From positions 310,001 through 374,000 of the forward strand of contig JADYYP010000045.1 of the NCBI GenBank assembly GCA_020853575.1: a DNA stretch of 64,000 nt, written 5' to 3'. The translations under genes were made by a program, and so were the position numbers. The stretch comes from Planctomycetota bacterium. Lineage in GTDB: Bacteria; Planctomycetota; UBA1135; GCA-002686595. Each line of letters opens with the position of its first letter. Positions within the stretch are counted from its first letter, which is position 1. Below the pieces are notes generated by a model. That model searched no databases. It had not been told where the DNA came from and saw only the letters and a list, made by a program, of their open reading frames with translations. Of this stretch, positions 36,009-44,392 are shown one piece after another.

Positions 36009-37763
36009 TCAGGGTGTGATGAACAAGGCGAGCGCGTCGGTCAGGTTGGTCGTGCTCGCGTCTTGAGGGTCTCGCGACCAATACTGAGCGAACACTTCCT
36101 GGCCGGCGACGAGCTGCGGATCGACGCCGCTTTGGATGCGTGCGTTGAAATCGAACGTGAACGCACCTGAACAATCGCTTGCAGGCGGTGCGGCGCCGTT
36201 CGAGCTCTGATTGGGCGTGCGTTTCGTCGGAGCGACGATGCACATGAAGCCACCTTGGAACGGCGTCTGGCGCGGCTTGAGGCCGTAGAAGCAGAAGCCG
36301 ATCTTCTGGTTGAGCACGTTGGATGCAGTGATGTCGAAGGCGGACGCGAGCGAAGCGCTGCACACGCCGCTCGAGCCGATGGTGGGGGTGCAACCCAGCG
36401 AGTTGATTTCGCTCTCGCAGTACGTCGTCGGCGTGCGCACGATCGTGTAGATCGCGAAAGCCCCAGTGTCATGGCCCAACGCATCGTCGAACGGAATCCC
36501 GACGACCAGGTCGATCAGCCCATCTCCGTTTGCGTCGCCTGATGTGAGCGCGGCGCCGAATGCGGTTCCGTACGGCGATTGAAGATCCGCGCTGACGCGA
36601 GCGATCTCCTGCCCGCTGCTTCCGCTGAAAATCCGCAGATCGTGGCCGTCGTCGAGTCCGAGCCACCAACCCGGCTCACCGCCGACATAGTCCAGGACTC
36701 CGTCACCGTCGATGTCGCCCGCGGCGCTCACGGACGCGCCATAGGTGCCGCACAGCGACAGCCGCTGATGAGAACGGAGAATGGCGCCCGTGGCACCCGA
36801 ATACACACGCACTTCGCCATGGGAGTGGCAAGCGACCGTCAGCGGATCGCCTTCGTCGCGCATCCCGACCGCCAGATCGCCCACACCGTCGGCGTCGATG
36901 TCGCCCAGGCTCGCGAGGCTCCAGCCCAATTGCGCTCCCCAGTAGCTCGGACCGTGAAAGTCCGACCACAGTTCGAGACCGCTCGCGCCATCGATCAGAG
37001 CGACCTTGCCTCCCGGGCTCGGGTAGTACTGATGCGCGGTCCAGTTGTAGGGCTCGAAGGCGGGCGCTCCGACGGCGTACTCGTCGATGCCATCGCCGGT
37101 GACGTCCTCGAAGCGCTCCAATGCCGCTCCACAATTGGTCGCGAGCGTCAGCCCGTCTCGGCGCAACTGCGCGAAGGTCGCACCGCTGTAGATGTAGACG
37201 TATCCCGCATCGCCGGTCGCGCCGGGCGCCCCGATCAGCATGTCCGCCGTGCCGTCGCCGTCGACGTCGTCGAATGAACAGACCGCGTAGCCGAATCGCT
37301 GAGCTCCCACGGGTGGCGTGAAGGTGTGCAACACGCTTCCACTCGCGCCCGAGATCAACTGCGCATATCCGCCCACGAGCGGTGGATTCGGGGGAAATCC
37401 CCAGGCCACCATCGGATACGCGGAGGCCCCCACGAGCACGTCATCGTGCCCGTCGCCATCGAGGTCTCCGACTCCCGCCAGCGAGTAGCCGAACCTCTCG
37501 GGGGACGCGGGAGCGGTCCAAGTACGGATCCGTTGGCTGGTTCGGCCCGAATACACGTGGAGCGGCGCAGCGACCGAACTCGAAGTCGTGTAGCTCGCCA
37601 CGGCGAGGTCCGACCAACCGTCGTTGTCGACGTCGCCGACGAACTCGACCTTCCAGCCCAGATGTTCTTCCGCAACTGTTCCGTGGATCCGCGCCACTTC
37701 GGTTTGGGCGAGCGTGGGGGCGGCGAGTGCGAGCGCCAACGTCAGGCAACAGATGAACTGCAT
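36009..37763 (-). CDS. Secreted seven-bladed FG-GAP repeat protein
   Basis: A 584-residue protein with a signal peptide (FICCLTLALALAAPTLAQ). Seven FG-GAP/calcium-binding repeats follow (for example VGDVDNDGWSDLAVAS, VGDLDGDGHDDVLVG, SGDANGDGLIDLVVG), so an integrin-like seven-bladed propeller is likely. The C-terminal 105 residues form a Cys-containing module almost identical to that of the next gene upstream. ATG 37763 is supported by GGAGG at 37771-37775, 7 nt away. It is the second gene of a two-gene operon with a 16-nt gap. Role is unknown; such proteins bind surfaces or matrix. Confidence 0.88.
   Translation of the reverse strand: MQFICCLTLALALAAPTLAQTEVARIHGTVAEEHLGWKVEFVGDVDNDGWSDLAVASYTTSSSVAAPLHVYSGRTSQRIRTWTAPASPERFGYSLAGVGDLDGDGHDDVLVGASAYPMVAWGFPPNPPLVGGYAQLISGASGSVLHTFTPPVGAQRFGYAVCSFDDVDGDGTADMLIGAPGATGDAGYVYIYSGATFAQLRRDGLTLATNCGAALERFEDVTGDGIDEYAVGAPAFEPYNWTAHQYYPSPGGKVALIDGASGLELWSDFHGPSYWGAQLGWSLASLGDIDADGVGDLAVGMRDEGDPLTVACHSHGEVRVYSGATGAILRSHQRLSLCGTYGASVSAAGDIDGDGVLDYVGGEPGWWLGLDDGHDLRIFSGSSGQEIARVSADLQSPYGTAFGAALTSGDANGDGLIDLVVGIPFDDALGHDTGAFAIYTIVRTPTTYCESEINSLGCTPTIGSSGVCSASLASAFDITASNVLNQKIGFCFYGLKPRQTPFQGGFMCIVAPTKRTPNQSSNGAAPPASDCSGAFTFDFNARIQSGVDPQLVAGQEVFAQYWSRDPQDASTTNLTDALALFITP
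36012..36326 (-). repeat. Direct repeat copy 1 (3' end of FG-GAP gene)
   Basis: These 105 codons match those at 37783-38097: by side-by-side reading 93 of 105 residues are identical, and the DNA is visibly similar throughout. The rest of the two genes is far more diverged. Confidence 0.8.
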
Positions 37764-37779
37764 CGCGGGTCCTCCGCGA

Positions 37780-39501
37780 TCACGGTTTGATTTGGAAGGC
37801 GAGCGCGTCCGTCAAGTTGGTCGTGCTCGCGTCGGCGGGATCTCGCGACCAATACTGAACGAACACTTCCTCGCCGGCGACGAGTTGGGGATCGACGCCG
37901 CTTTGGATGCGCGCGTTGAAGTCGAACGTGAGCGCTCCGGAACAATCACTCGCAGGCGGTGCGGCACCGTTCGAGCTCTGGTTGGGCGTGCGCTTCGTCG
38001 GCGGAGCGATGCACATGTATCCACCCTGGAACGGCGTCTGGCGCGGCTTCTGGCCGTAGAAGCAGAAGCCGATCTTCTGGTTGAGGACGTTCGTCGCCTG
38101 CACCTGGAAGGCGCTCGAGCTAGTTGCGCTCGGGGTGCCGAGCCCACCGATGGCCGGGACGCAGCCCAGGCTGTTGGCTTCGCTCGCACAGTAGCGCGTG
38201 ACGCCGCGCACGATCGTGAGGACGTACACCGCTCCTGCATTCGTCGCGCTCGAATCGTCGAATGGTGCTCCCACTAGGAGGTCCGCCAACCCGTCGCCGT
38301 TCACGTCGCCTGACGCGAGCGCGAAGCCCCAAGCGTCGAACGACATCGGCGCGCCATTGGGGCTGGCGATCTCGGCCAAGATCGTCCCTTGCGCTCCGCC
38401 GAAGACGCGCAAGCCCTCGGCGTTGTCTTGACCGAGGAACTGGCCGGGACCACCTGCGACGTACTCCGCATTCCCGTCACCGTCGAGATCGCTTGCACAC
38501 GCCGCGGAGCTGCCGTAGGCGGCGCACGGATAGAGATCAGTGTGTGTGCGCAACAGGGCACCGTTCGCGCCGTCCAGCACGTGCACCTCTGACCATGGCT
38601 GGCAACCAAAGAAATTGCCGCCCTTGGCGCGTACACCGGCAAGCACCTCCGAGACACCGTCCTGGCTGATGTCGCCGATGCGCGCGAGGCTCCATCCACA
38701 TTGAGAGAAATAGCCCCACGAGTGCGACCACAGTCTCGCGCCACTCGCGCCGTCGATCGCGTGCACGAAACCCTGGTCCCCGTAGCTCTCGTCGTAGCGC
38801 GGCGCCCCGGCCACGTAGTCGCCGACACCGTCGCCGCTGATGTCGCCGAGTTGGGCGATCGAGAACCCGAAGTTGTGCCCGAGCGGCGCACCATCGCGGC
38901 GCAACTGCAGCCGGGTCGCTCCGTCGTGGACGTAGACATAGCCCACGTGGTCCGAATCTCCTGGCGCGCCGATCAGGATCTCACCGATGCCGTCGCCGGT
39001 CAAATCGACACCTCCCGCCAGCGCATATCCGAAGCGGTCGATGCCGGCCGGCGGGTTGATCTGAGCGAGCAGCGCGCCCGTTGCGCCGGAGTGAATGCGC
39101 ACATAGCCAGGGACCAAGCTCGACCACGACGTCGGGATCGAACCGCCCCAGCCCGCGGCACCAATGGCGACGTCGTCGAGTTGATCCCCGTCGAGATCGC
39201 CAACGCCCGCGATCGAGCTCCCGAAATACAGGTCACCCGCATTGCCAGCCCAGGTGCGAAGGAGTTGCGACGTGCGACCCGAGTACAGGTCGACTCGCCC
39301 CGAGTTCGGTCCGGCGAGGTCACTCAGCGGCGAGCCGATCGCGAAATCGTCGGAGCCATCGCCGTCGGTGTCGCCGACGAACACGATCGCCGCGCCGAAG
39401 CCGTCGCCGGCGGCGGCACCGTGCAGAGAGATCAGCTGTGTCTGCGCCGCGACTGGAGTGGCCGCGAGCAGAGTCATCACGAAGTTGATGGAGGTGTTCA
39501 T
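37780..39501 (-). CDS. Secreted seven-bladed FG-GAP repeat protein
   Basis: A 573-residue protein with a signal peptide (NFVMTLLAATPVAAQ). It has seven FG-GAP-like repeats, including VGDTDGDGSDDFAIG, VGDLDGDQLDDVAIG, LGDISGDGVGDYVAG and SGDVNGDGLADLLVG. Several blades deviate from the calcium-loop consensus (GDQLDD, SQDGVSE). The C-terminal 105 residues match those of the downstream paralogue. It is the first gene of the pair. No good Shine-Dalgarno site is seen before the ATG. Confidence 0.88.
   Translation of the reverse strand: MNTSINFVMTLLAATPVAAQTQLISLHGAAAGDGFGAAIVFVGDTDGDGSDDFAIGSPLSDLAGPNSGRVDLYSGRTSQLLRTWAGNAGDLYFGSSIAGVGDLDGDQLDDVAIGAAGWGGSIPTSWSSLVPGYVRIHSGATGALLAQINPPAGIDRFGYALAGGVDLTGDGIGEILIGAPGDSDHVGYVYVHDGATRLQLRRDGAPLGHNFGFSIAQLGDISGDGVGDYVAGAPRYDESYGDQGFVHAIDGASGARLWSHSWGYFSQCGWSLARIGDISQDGVSEVLAGVRAKGGNFFGCQPWSEVHVLDGANGALLRTHTDLYPCAAYGSSAACASDLDGDGNAEYVAGGPGQFLGQDNAEGLRVFGGAQGTILAEIASPNGAPMSFDAWGFALASGDVNGDGLADLLVGAPFDDSSATNAGAVYVLTIVRGVTRYCASEANSLGCVPAIGGLGTPSATSSSAFQVQATNVLNQKIGFCFYGQKPRQTPFQGGYMCIAPPTKRTPNQSSNGAAPPASDCSGALTFDFNARIQSGVDPQLVAGEEVFVQYWSRDPADASTTNLTDALAFQIKP
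37783..38097 (-). repeat. Direct repeat copy 2 (3' end of FG-GAP gene)
   Basis: Partner of the repeat at 36012-36326, encoding the same C-terminal module with conserved IGFCFYG, KPRQTPFQGG, DCSGA and STTNLTDAL segments. Both copies lie on the minus strand, in the same orientation. Confidence 0.8.
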
Positions 39502-40112
39502 GGCTGATAGGGAGTCGCGTTTACCAAGGGCTGGGTCGAACCCCGTTCGAAGCCTGTGCGCTTGCGGTCTTTGACGACGCCGTCCGTTCCACGGAGTTGC
39601 GCATTCTCGAGTGGTCCGGCGGCCGACGGCGGCACGATCCCGATCGCGGCCAGCCCGTGCTCACAGGAGGCCCTCGCCACTGATGATACTCGATGGTTCG
39701 AATGGGTCTGTGACACCGGTCGCGCTCGTGTCGCGCGGAATAGGCCGTCGCTGGCGCCGGGTCCGGGGCCACTCTTCTCCCGAAAATCCTGCGGCGCGGG
39801 CCGCCGGACTCCCCGAATAGAACCAGTCGGCTTCGCTGCGCATGGAGATGGCCGCGCCGAGCCTCTCCATCGGACACAGCCGCTGCGCCGTGTGGCTCGA
39901 GCACGCCGGCGCGCGCGGGCACTTTCGTGGCGCGAATGCTCCCGATCCCGCGCGCTCGAGCGCCTGCGTTCTCCCGACGGGCTGCGGTCGACCCGTGTCC
40001 GGTTTGAGCACGTGTCCGTCGCGGCGCGTGAGCACCTACCGCGGCTGGATTGAGGGATGACGCGCGCCCGGCGTTGAACCGACGCGCGGTGACCGCGATG
40101 CTCTCGTGACCC
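39502..40112. other. 611-nt intergenic region, no convincing gene
   Basis: This gap separates the minus-strand FG-GAP pair from the plus-strand GNAT gene, so both should have promoters here. Both strands contain long open frames, but their translations are Arg/Pro/Ser-rich without motifs, hydrophobic pattern or plausible start sites, as expected of random GC-rich DNA. No clear inverted repeat or promoter stands out. Confidence 0.5.
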
Positions 40113-41222
40113 ATGGCGTCTACCCGGCCGAGCGAAGTGAGCGACGATCAGATCGTCGTCGCGCCCTGCTCGAGCGTTGATCGCGTCGAGCAGGCGCAGC
40201 TCTACGCCGCGTGTTTCAAGAAGCCGCTGCCGGAGCGCGGACTTTCCTGGCGCTACGACGACGTTCCGTTCGGGCCCTCGGTGAGCCTGGTGGCGCGTCC
40301 GCCGAACGGCACCGCGATCTCCGGCTACGCCTGTTCACCGCGGCGCGCGGTCGCCGCCGGCGCGGAGAGTTCGATCGCGCTGGTCGGCGAAACGGGCGAC
40401 GTGATGACGCATCCCGAATGGCGCAAGCGAGGGTTCTTCAGCCGCCTCGACCGCGCCGCGCTCGAGGCTGCGCGGCAACGTGGTTGGGCGCTGGCCTTCG
40501 GGCTTCCCAACCGCAGGTCTGCGCACATCTTCGTCGAGCTCGGCTGGGAGCGGATCGGGAGTGTCCGCTCCTGGACCTGCGTGCTCCGCGCGGACGCGGC
40601 CGCGCGCGACGTGCGCGCCCGCGAGGGACGCATCGCCGGCTGGACCACGCCCTTCGCAGCTCGGAAGGCCGCGCGAGCACGGCGGGCACTCGAGGCCGCA
40701 AGGTCTGCGTTCCGCGTGGCGAGCGTCGAGCACTTCGACGAGCGCGCCGAACAGCTCTCGCGCGCGGTCGAGCCGCGCTTTTCGTTCATGCTGCGCCGCG
40801 ACGCGCGCTATCTGAACTGGCGCTTCCTGCAGGCTCCCTCGAGGCTCCACCGGGCTTGGGGCATGTACGAGGGCGAGCAGCTCGCGGGCTACGTCGTGGT
40901 GCAGCTGCCCCGCGACGGCGCGCGGCTAGGGCACTTGGTCGACGTGCTGGGGCGCGACGAACGCGCCGTGGCCGCGGCGATCGGCGTCGGGCTCGCGGAG
41001 CTCGAGCGCGCCGGCGCATCCGTGGTCCAAGCAACGGCTATCGATGGTTCGTGGTGGTCGACGCACCTGCGCGGCGTCGGGTTCGTTCCGCCCCGTTCAG
41101 ACAATCACCTGAGCGTGATCCTGCGCGCGCTGGACGCGGCGCATCCGCTGGTGGCCGCGGCGCGCGATTGCACGCACTGGTACTTCACCGACGGCGATCG
41201 CGACGACGAGACCGTCGGATAG
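40113..41222 (+). CDS. GNAT-family N-acetyltransferase (double GNAT fold)
   Basis: A 369-residue protein. The N-terminal GNAT part carries GETGDVMTHPEWRKRGFFSRL, which fits the acetyl-CoA-binding R/K-G-x-G/F-x-x turn. The second half has DARYLNWRFLQAPSRLHRAW and GYVVVQ strands and ends with HWYFTDGDRD, a pattern I associate with GNAT proteins of polysaccharide loci. It probably acetylates an amino sugar, but the substrate is unproven. The deacetylase gene follows after 13 nt, and its candidate -10 box overlaps this stop codon. Confidence 0.8.
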   Translation: MASTRPSEVSDDQIVVAPCSSVDRVEQAQLYAACFKKPLPERGLSWRYDDVPFGPSVSLVARPPNGTAISGYACSPRRAVAAGAESSIALVGETGDVMTHPEWRKRGFFSRLDRAALEAARQRGWALAFGLPNRRSAHIFVELGWERIGSVRSWTCVLRADAAARDVRAREGRIAGWTTPFAARKAARARRALEAARSAFRVASVEHFDERAEQLSRAVEPRFSFMLRRDARYLNWRFLQAPSRLHRAWGMYEGEQLAGYVVVQLPRDGARLGHLVDVLGRDERAVAAAIGVGLAELERAGASVVQATAIDGSWWSTHLRGVGFVPPRSDNHLSVILRALDAAHPLVAAARDCTHWYFTDGDRDDETVG

Positions 41223-41235
41223 CATCGGGTGCTCG

Positions 41236-42315
41236 ATGAGCGTCAAGCACCGCATCAAGGGCTGGTTGCGCGCGGGTTACTCGCGCGTCGTGTTCCACAC
41301 CGGGCTGCACGCGCTGATCGACGCGCTGGCTCCGCGGCGCCTGACGATCTTGGCCGGGCACTGCGTTCGACCCTCGAGCGGTGATTGGCCTGCGGGCGAG
41401 CTCCTGCCCGCGGACATGGCGATCTCCGAGGCCAAGCTGGAGCGCATCCTGCGCTGGTTCGGCGCGCACTACGAGTTGGTCACCGTCGCCGAGGGCGTCG
41501 AGCGGCTCGAGCGTGGCTCGGGGCGCAACCTGCTGGCGCTTTCGATGGACGACGGCTATCGCGACAACGCTCGCGTGCTGCTCCCGCTGCTCCAACGCGT
41601 CGGCGCCAAGGCCACGGTGTTCCTCGAATCACGCCCGCTCGACGAGCGCCGCGTCAACTGGGCTCACAAGTACTTCTGGATCCTCGCACGCCACGGCCAC
41701 GAGGAATTCGTCGCGCGCTTCGGAGCGCACACCAGCGACACGGCCACCTTCCACGCGCTCAACCAGATCATCGCCGAGGGTCGCGGCAACGAGCTGTACC
41801 ACCTGAAGCGCATCCTGAAGTACGAGTGTGATCCGCTGGAACGCGACCGCGCGCTCGACTTGGTGTTCCAGGAGCTCGGGGGCGACGAATGCGAGTTGTG
41901 CGAACAGCTCTACATGAGTTGGGACGAGGCGCGCGCGCTGCGCGACGCGGGCGTCGAGCTGGGCGGCCACACCGTGCACCATCACATCCTCTCGAAGCTG
42001 GACGCGAGCTTCCAAGCGCGCGAGATCGAAGGCGGTGTCGCCGCGATGCGGCGCGAACTGGGTCGCGAGTTCCCGAGCTTCGCGTATCCCTGGGGACGGC
42101 GCTGGGACTTCGATGCGCGCACGCAGACAGCGGTGCGTCAGGCGGGCTTCGCGACCGCGGTCACGATGCACCCCGGAGTCAATCGACCCGACACGCCGAG
42201 GCTCGAGCTCAAGCGGCTCGCGCTCGACGAGTCGGCCGAGTTGCACTTGCTCGCGACCGAGGCCTGCGGAGCCTTCGAGCTCTTGCGCAAGCTCGGGCTG
42301 GATCTGACGCAATGA
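41236..42315 (+). CDS. Polysaccharide deacetylase (NodB/CE4 family)
   Basis: A 359-residue protein. NodB motif 1 is LSMDDGYRDN (Asp105, Asp106) and motif 2 is GHTVHHH with His245 and His249 as metal ligands; FAYPWGRRWDFD is motif 3. A helical insert (about 140-215) separates motifs 1 and 2, as in CE4 proteins of exopolysaccharide loci. No signal peptide is seen, so it may act on a lipid-linked or nucleotide-linked sugar inside the cell. TAGCAT at 41220-41225 lies 10 nt before the ATG. Confidence 0.88.
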   Translation: MSVKHRIKGWLRAGYSRVVFHTGLHALIDALAPRRLTILAGHCVRPSSGDWPAGELLPADMAISEAKLERILRWFGAHYELVTVAEGVERLERGSGRNLLALSMDDGYRDNARVLLPLLQRVGAKATVFLESRPLDERRVNWAHKYFWILARHGHEEFVARFGAHTSDTATFHALNQIIAEGRGNELYHLKRILKYECDPLERDRALDLVFQELGGDECELCEQLYMSWDEARALRDAGVELGGHTVHHHILSKLDASFQAREIEGGVAAMRRELGREFPSFAYPWGRRWDFDARTQTAVRQAGFATAVTMHPGVNRPDTPRLELKRLALDESAELHLLATEACGAFELLRKLGLDLTQ

Positions 42316-42323
42316 CGCCGCGC

Positions 42324-42346
42324 GCCGGGGAGCGATTACCCCTGGC
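42324..42346. terminator. Hairpin between convergent genes
   Basis: GCCGGGG and CCCCTGGC pair around an 8-nt loop with one bulged T. The hairpin lies between the stops of the plus-strand deacetylase and the minus-strand DUF5989 operon. No T-run follows on either strand, so bidirectional termination is only a possibility. Confidence 0.3.
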
Positions 42347-42348
42347 GA

Positions 42349-42480
42349 CTACAGCGTGTAGATGAACTGCGCCGCGTCCGACTCGGCGCCGAACAGCAGT
42401 ACGGCCAGCGCGATCAACGCCAATGCCAAAAGCAACGGCACGGCGATCCACATCCAGTTGTCCCGCAGGAAGCGACCCAT
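42349..42480 (-). CDS. Minimal DUF5989-like membrane protein
   Basis: A 43-residue protein: a short N-terminal GRFLRDNWMWI segment, one membrane helix, an acidic turn (FGAESDAAQ) and the terminal motif FIYTL. It closely resembles the C-terminal half of the next upstream gene and the C-terminal tail of the SGNH protein, and matches the DUF5989 pattern. ATG 42480 is chosen because the WMW segment starts right after it; a 21-residue upstream extension reads as non-coding. It is the last gene of the carbamoyltransferase operon, 19 nt after its neighbour. Confidence 0.7.
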   Translation of the reverse strand: MGRFLRDNWMWIAVPLLLALALIALAVLLFGAESDAAQFIYTL

Positions 42481-42499
42481 CCGCTGCACGACCGGGGCA

Positions 42500-42790
42500 T
42501 CAGAAAATGCTGTAGATGAAGGGCGAGCTGTCGCCCTCTCCACCGAAAACCAGCATCACGACGACGACCACGATCACCGCGAACACGACCGGCGCGACGA
42601 TCCACACCCAGTTGTCCCGCACGAAACCAACGAACCCGCCGCCGTTGCCGTCGTCCGCGGCGCTCTGACCGGCGGCACTCTGACCGGCGGCGGCCGGAGC
42701 AGCGCTGGGAAGCACGACTCCGCAGTGGATGCAATTCTTGGCGGAAGCGACGGTGATCGGCGCCTTGCAGTGCGGGCAGGTCGTGGCCAT
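42500..42790 (-). CDS. Zinc-ribbon/DUF5989-like membrane protein
   Basis: A 96-residue protein. A zinc ribbon with Cys5, Cys8, Cys20 and Cys23 (CPHC and CIHC) is followed by a low-complexity linker with a direct AAGQS duplication, then a DUF5989-like tail: GFVRDNWVWIVAP, one membrane helix, FGGEGDSS and FIYSIF. The tail is nearly colinear with the 43-residue protein next door, implying a tandem duplication in which one copy gained or lost the ribbon. ATG 42790 lies directly before the ribbon and 20 nt after the SGNH gene. Confidence 0.8.
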   Translation of the reverse strand: MATTCPHCKAPITVASAKNCIHCGVVLPSAAPAAAGQSAAGQSAADDGNGGGFVGFVRDNWVWIVAPVVFAVIVVVVVMLVFGGEGDSSPFIYSIF

Positions 42791-42810
42791 GGCGATGCGT
42801 TCGCGGTCGA

Positions 42811-44379
42811 TCAGAAGAGCGTGTAGATGAACGGTGCGATCAGGGGCGAACTCGCGGCGACCACGAGCAAGCTCCCGATGGTCAAAAGTACCACGAGCAG
42901 CGGCATCAGGTACCAGTGGCCGCGCAACACGAAGCTGCGCAGGAGCTCGAGGATCGTGCCGAAGCGTCGGCCGAGCTTGAAGGCGACGAAGCCCAGCACG
43001 CCGACCACGAACAGCCCGAAGATCCAGCCCGAGTAGGCCTGGGGCAAGAGCTTCACGAGGGCGCCGCCGCCCAGCACGATGGTGAAGATCGCCGCCAGCA
43101 TCGCCCCGACTTTGAGCGGGGCCTTCCAATTGCGCTCGTCGGGGTAGGTGCCCAGGAACAGCGCGCTGAGCACGACCCACAACGCTCCGAACACCAACGG
43201 CCAGCGTGCCGCTGGTCTCGCCGCGGTGTTCTCGAGCGTGTCCGCCGCGACGGCCGTGCTGGCCGCGGGCAGCCAGCCCGCTCGGTCGAGCTCGTCGTGC
43301 AGCGCACTGGCCAACACCCGATTGCCATTGGGGTTGAGGTGCCAGTCGACGTTGAAGTACAGCTCGTGCTCGGGACCGTGCGCGGCCGCGAGCGCCGGAC
43401 GCAAGTCGAAGCTCTGGATCGACGCCTCGTTCGCCATCGCCAGCACCGTCTCGACCGGGCGCTCGAATGCGAGCGAGCTCGCGGCCAGGCCCAACTGCTC
43501 ACCGGCGAACTTGGCGCCGAACGCCGGATCGACGGCGCCGTGGGAGGGGATCGGCACCACCACCAGGCGCGCGCCGAGCTTCGCGCACTCGCGCTGCAGC
43601 GCAGTCAACGCGCCGCGCGTTCCCTCCAAGCTGCGTGCGAAGAACTCGGGCGGACGCGGCAGGAGCGCGGCGAACTCCTTGAGGATCGGGCGCGCGCCGC
43701 CGACCGGCTCGAAGACGTGCGCGGCGGCGAAACGATTGGAAACGAAGGGCCTGACCAGCCGTACCACGGCCAGCGAGTCGCTCCACGGTCGCGGACCGAC
43801 ATCCGTCAGCGACTCCTTCTCGAGTGTCCCGTCGGCGCGGAACAGCGGCTTCTCCGAGCCACGGTCGATGTAGGCGCCCTGGCCGTTCCAATACAAGTCG
43901 TTGTCGTAGGTCTGCAGCACCACGAGGTCGGGCTGAAACTGCGCGCCGTTGCGCAGGAACCACACGACTTCCTGGTCGGTGGACCAGCCCTCGGTGCCGG
44001 CGTTGATCACGTCGACGTTGCGACCCTCGGCCTTCCAACGACGCTCGAGCAAGTCGACATACAGGTGCTCGCGCGAGACGGTGAAGCCTTGCGTGAACGA
44101 GTCACCCAGCACGACCACGCGGTACACGCCCGCGGGCTTGGCGGCGCTTTGCAACGGATCGTCGGCCAGGCTCCACTCGTTGGTGGTGATCGTGACCGAG
44201 TACTCGGGCCCCGAGCGGTGCACGCTGGCGTTGGGTCGCTTGCGCCAACCCAGGTGGTTGTCGAACTCCAGGAGCGACGCGGGCGGTCCCTTGCCGATCA
44301 AGCGCAGGCCACCCTCGAACATGAGGAGTGCCATGACCACGCTGACCACGATCGCGAGCAGGACATTGAGTGCTTTCAT
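42811..44379 (-). CDS. SGNH hydrolase fused to a multi-helix membrane module ending in DUF5989
   Basis: A 522-residue protein. An N-terminal membrane anchor (2-22) is followed by an SGNH/AlgX-like hydrolase domain with the nucleophile in GDSFTQGF (Ser94) and the DxxH-type pair Asp345/His347 (VDWHLNPNGN). Residues 393-470 contain three membrane helices that resemble the N-terminal half of SxtJ-type proteins, and residues 476-522 are a DUF5989-like tail ending FIYTLF. SGNH enzymes often acylate or deacylate glycans. The gene follows the carbamoyltransferase by 13 nt. The domain fusion is seen directly; its role is inferred. Confidence 0.85.
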   Translation of the reverse strand: MKALNVLLAIVVSVVMALLMFEGGLRLIGKGPPASLLEFDNHLGWRKRPNASVHRSGPEYSVTITTNEWSLADDPLQSAAKPAGVYRVVVLGDSFTQGFTVSREHLYVDLLERRWKAEGRNVDVINAGTEGWSTDQEVVWFLRNGAQFQPDLVVLQTYDNDLYWNGQGAYIDRGSEKPLFRADGTLEKESLTDVGPRPWSDSLAVVRLVRPFVSNRFAAAHVFEPVGGARPILKEFAALLPRPPEFFARSLEGTRGALTALQRECAKLGARLVVVPIPSHGAVDPAFGAKFAGEQLGLAASSLAFERPVETVLAMANEASIQSFDLRPALAAAHGPEHELYFNVDWHLNPNGNRVLASALHDELDRAGWLPAASTAVAADTLENTAARPAARWPLVFGALWVVLSALFLGTYPDERNWKAPLKVGAMLAAIFTIVLGGGALVKLLPQAYSGWIFGLFVVGVLGFVAFKLGRRFGTILELLRSFVLRGHWYLMPLLVVLLTIGSLLVVAASSPLIAPFIYTLF

Positions 44380-44392
44380 GGGAGCGCGTCCT

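Noticed and set aside
39521..40114. Minus-strand frame of 197 codons in the FG-GAP/GNAT gap
   Set aside because: No recognisable motif, no hydrophobic or domain pattern, and the composition is like other non-coding GC-rich frames. It overlaps an equally featureless plus-strand frame.
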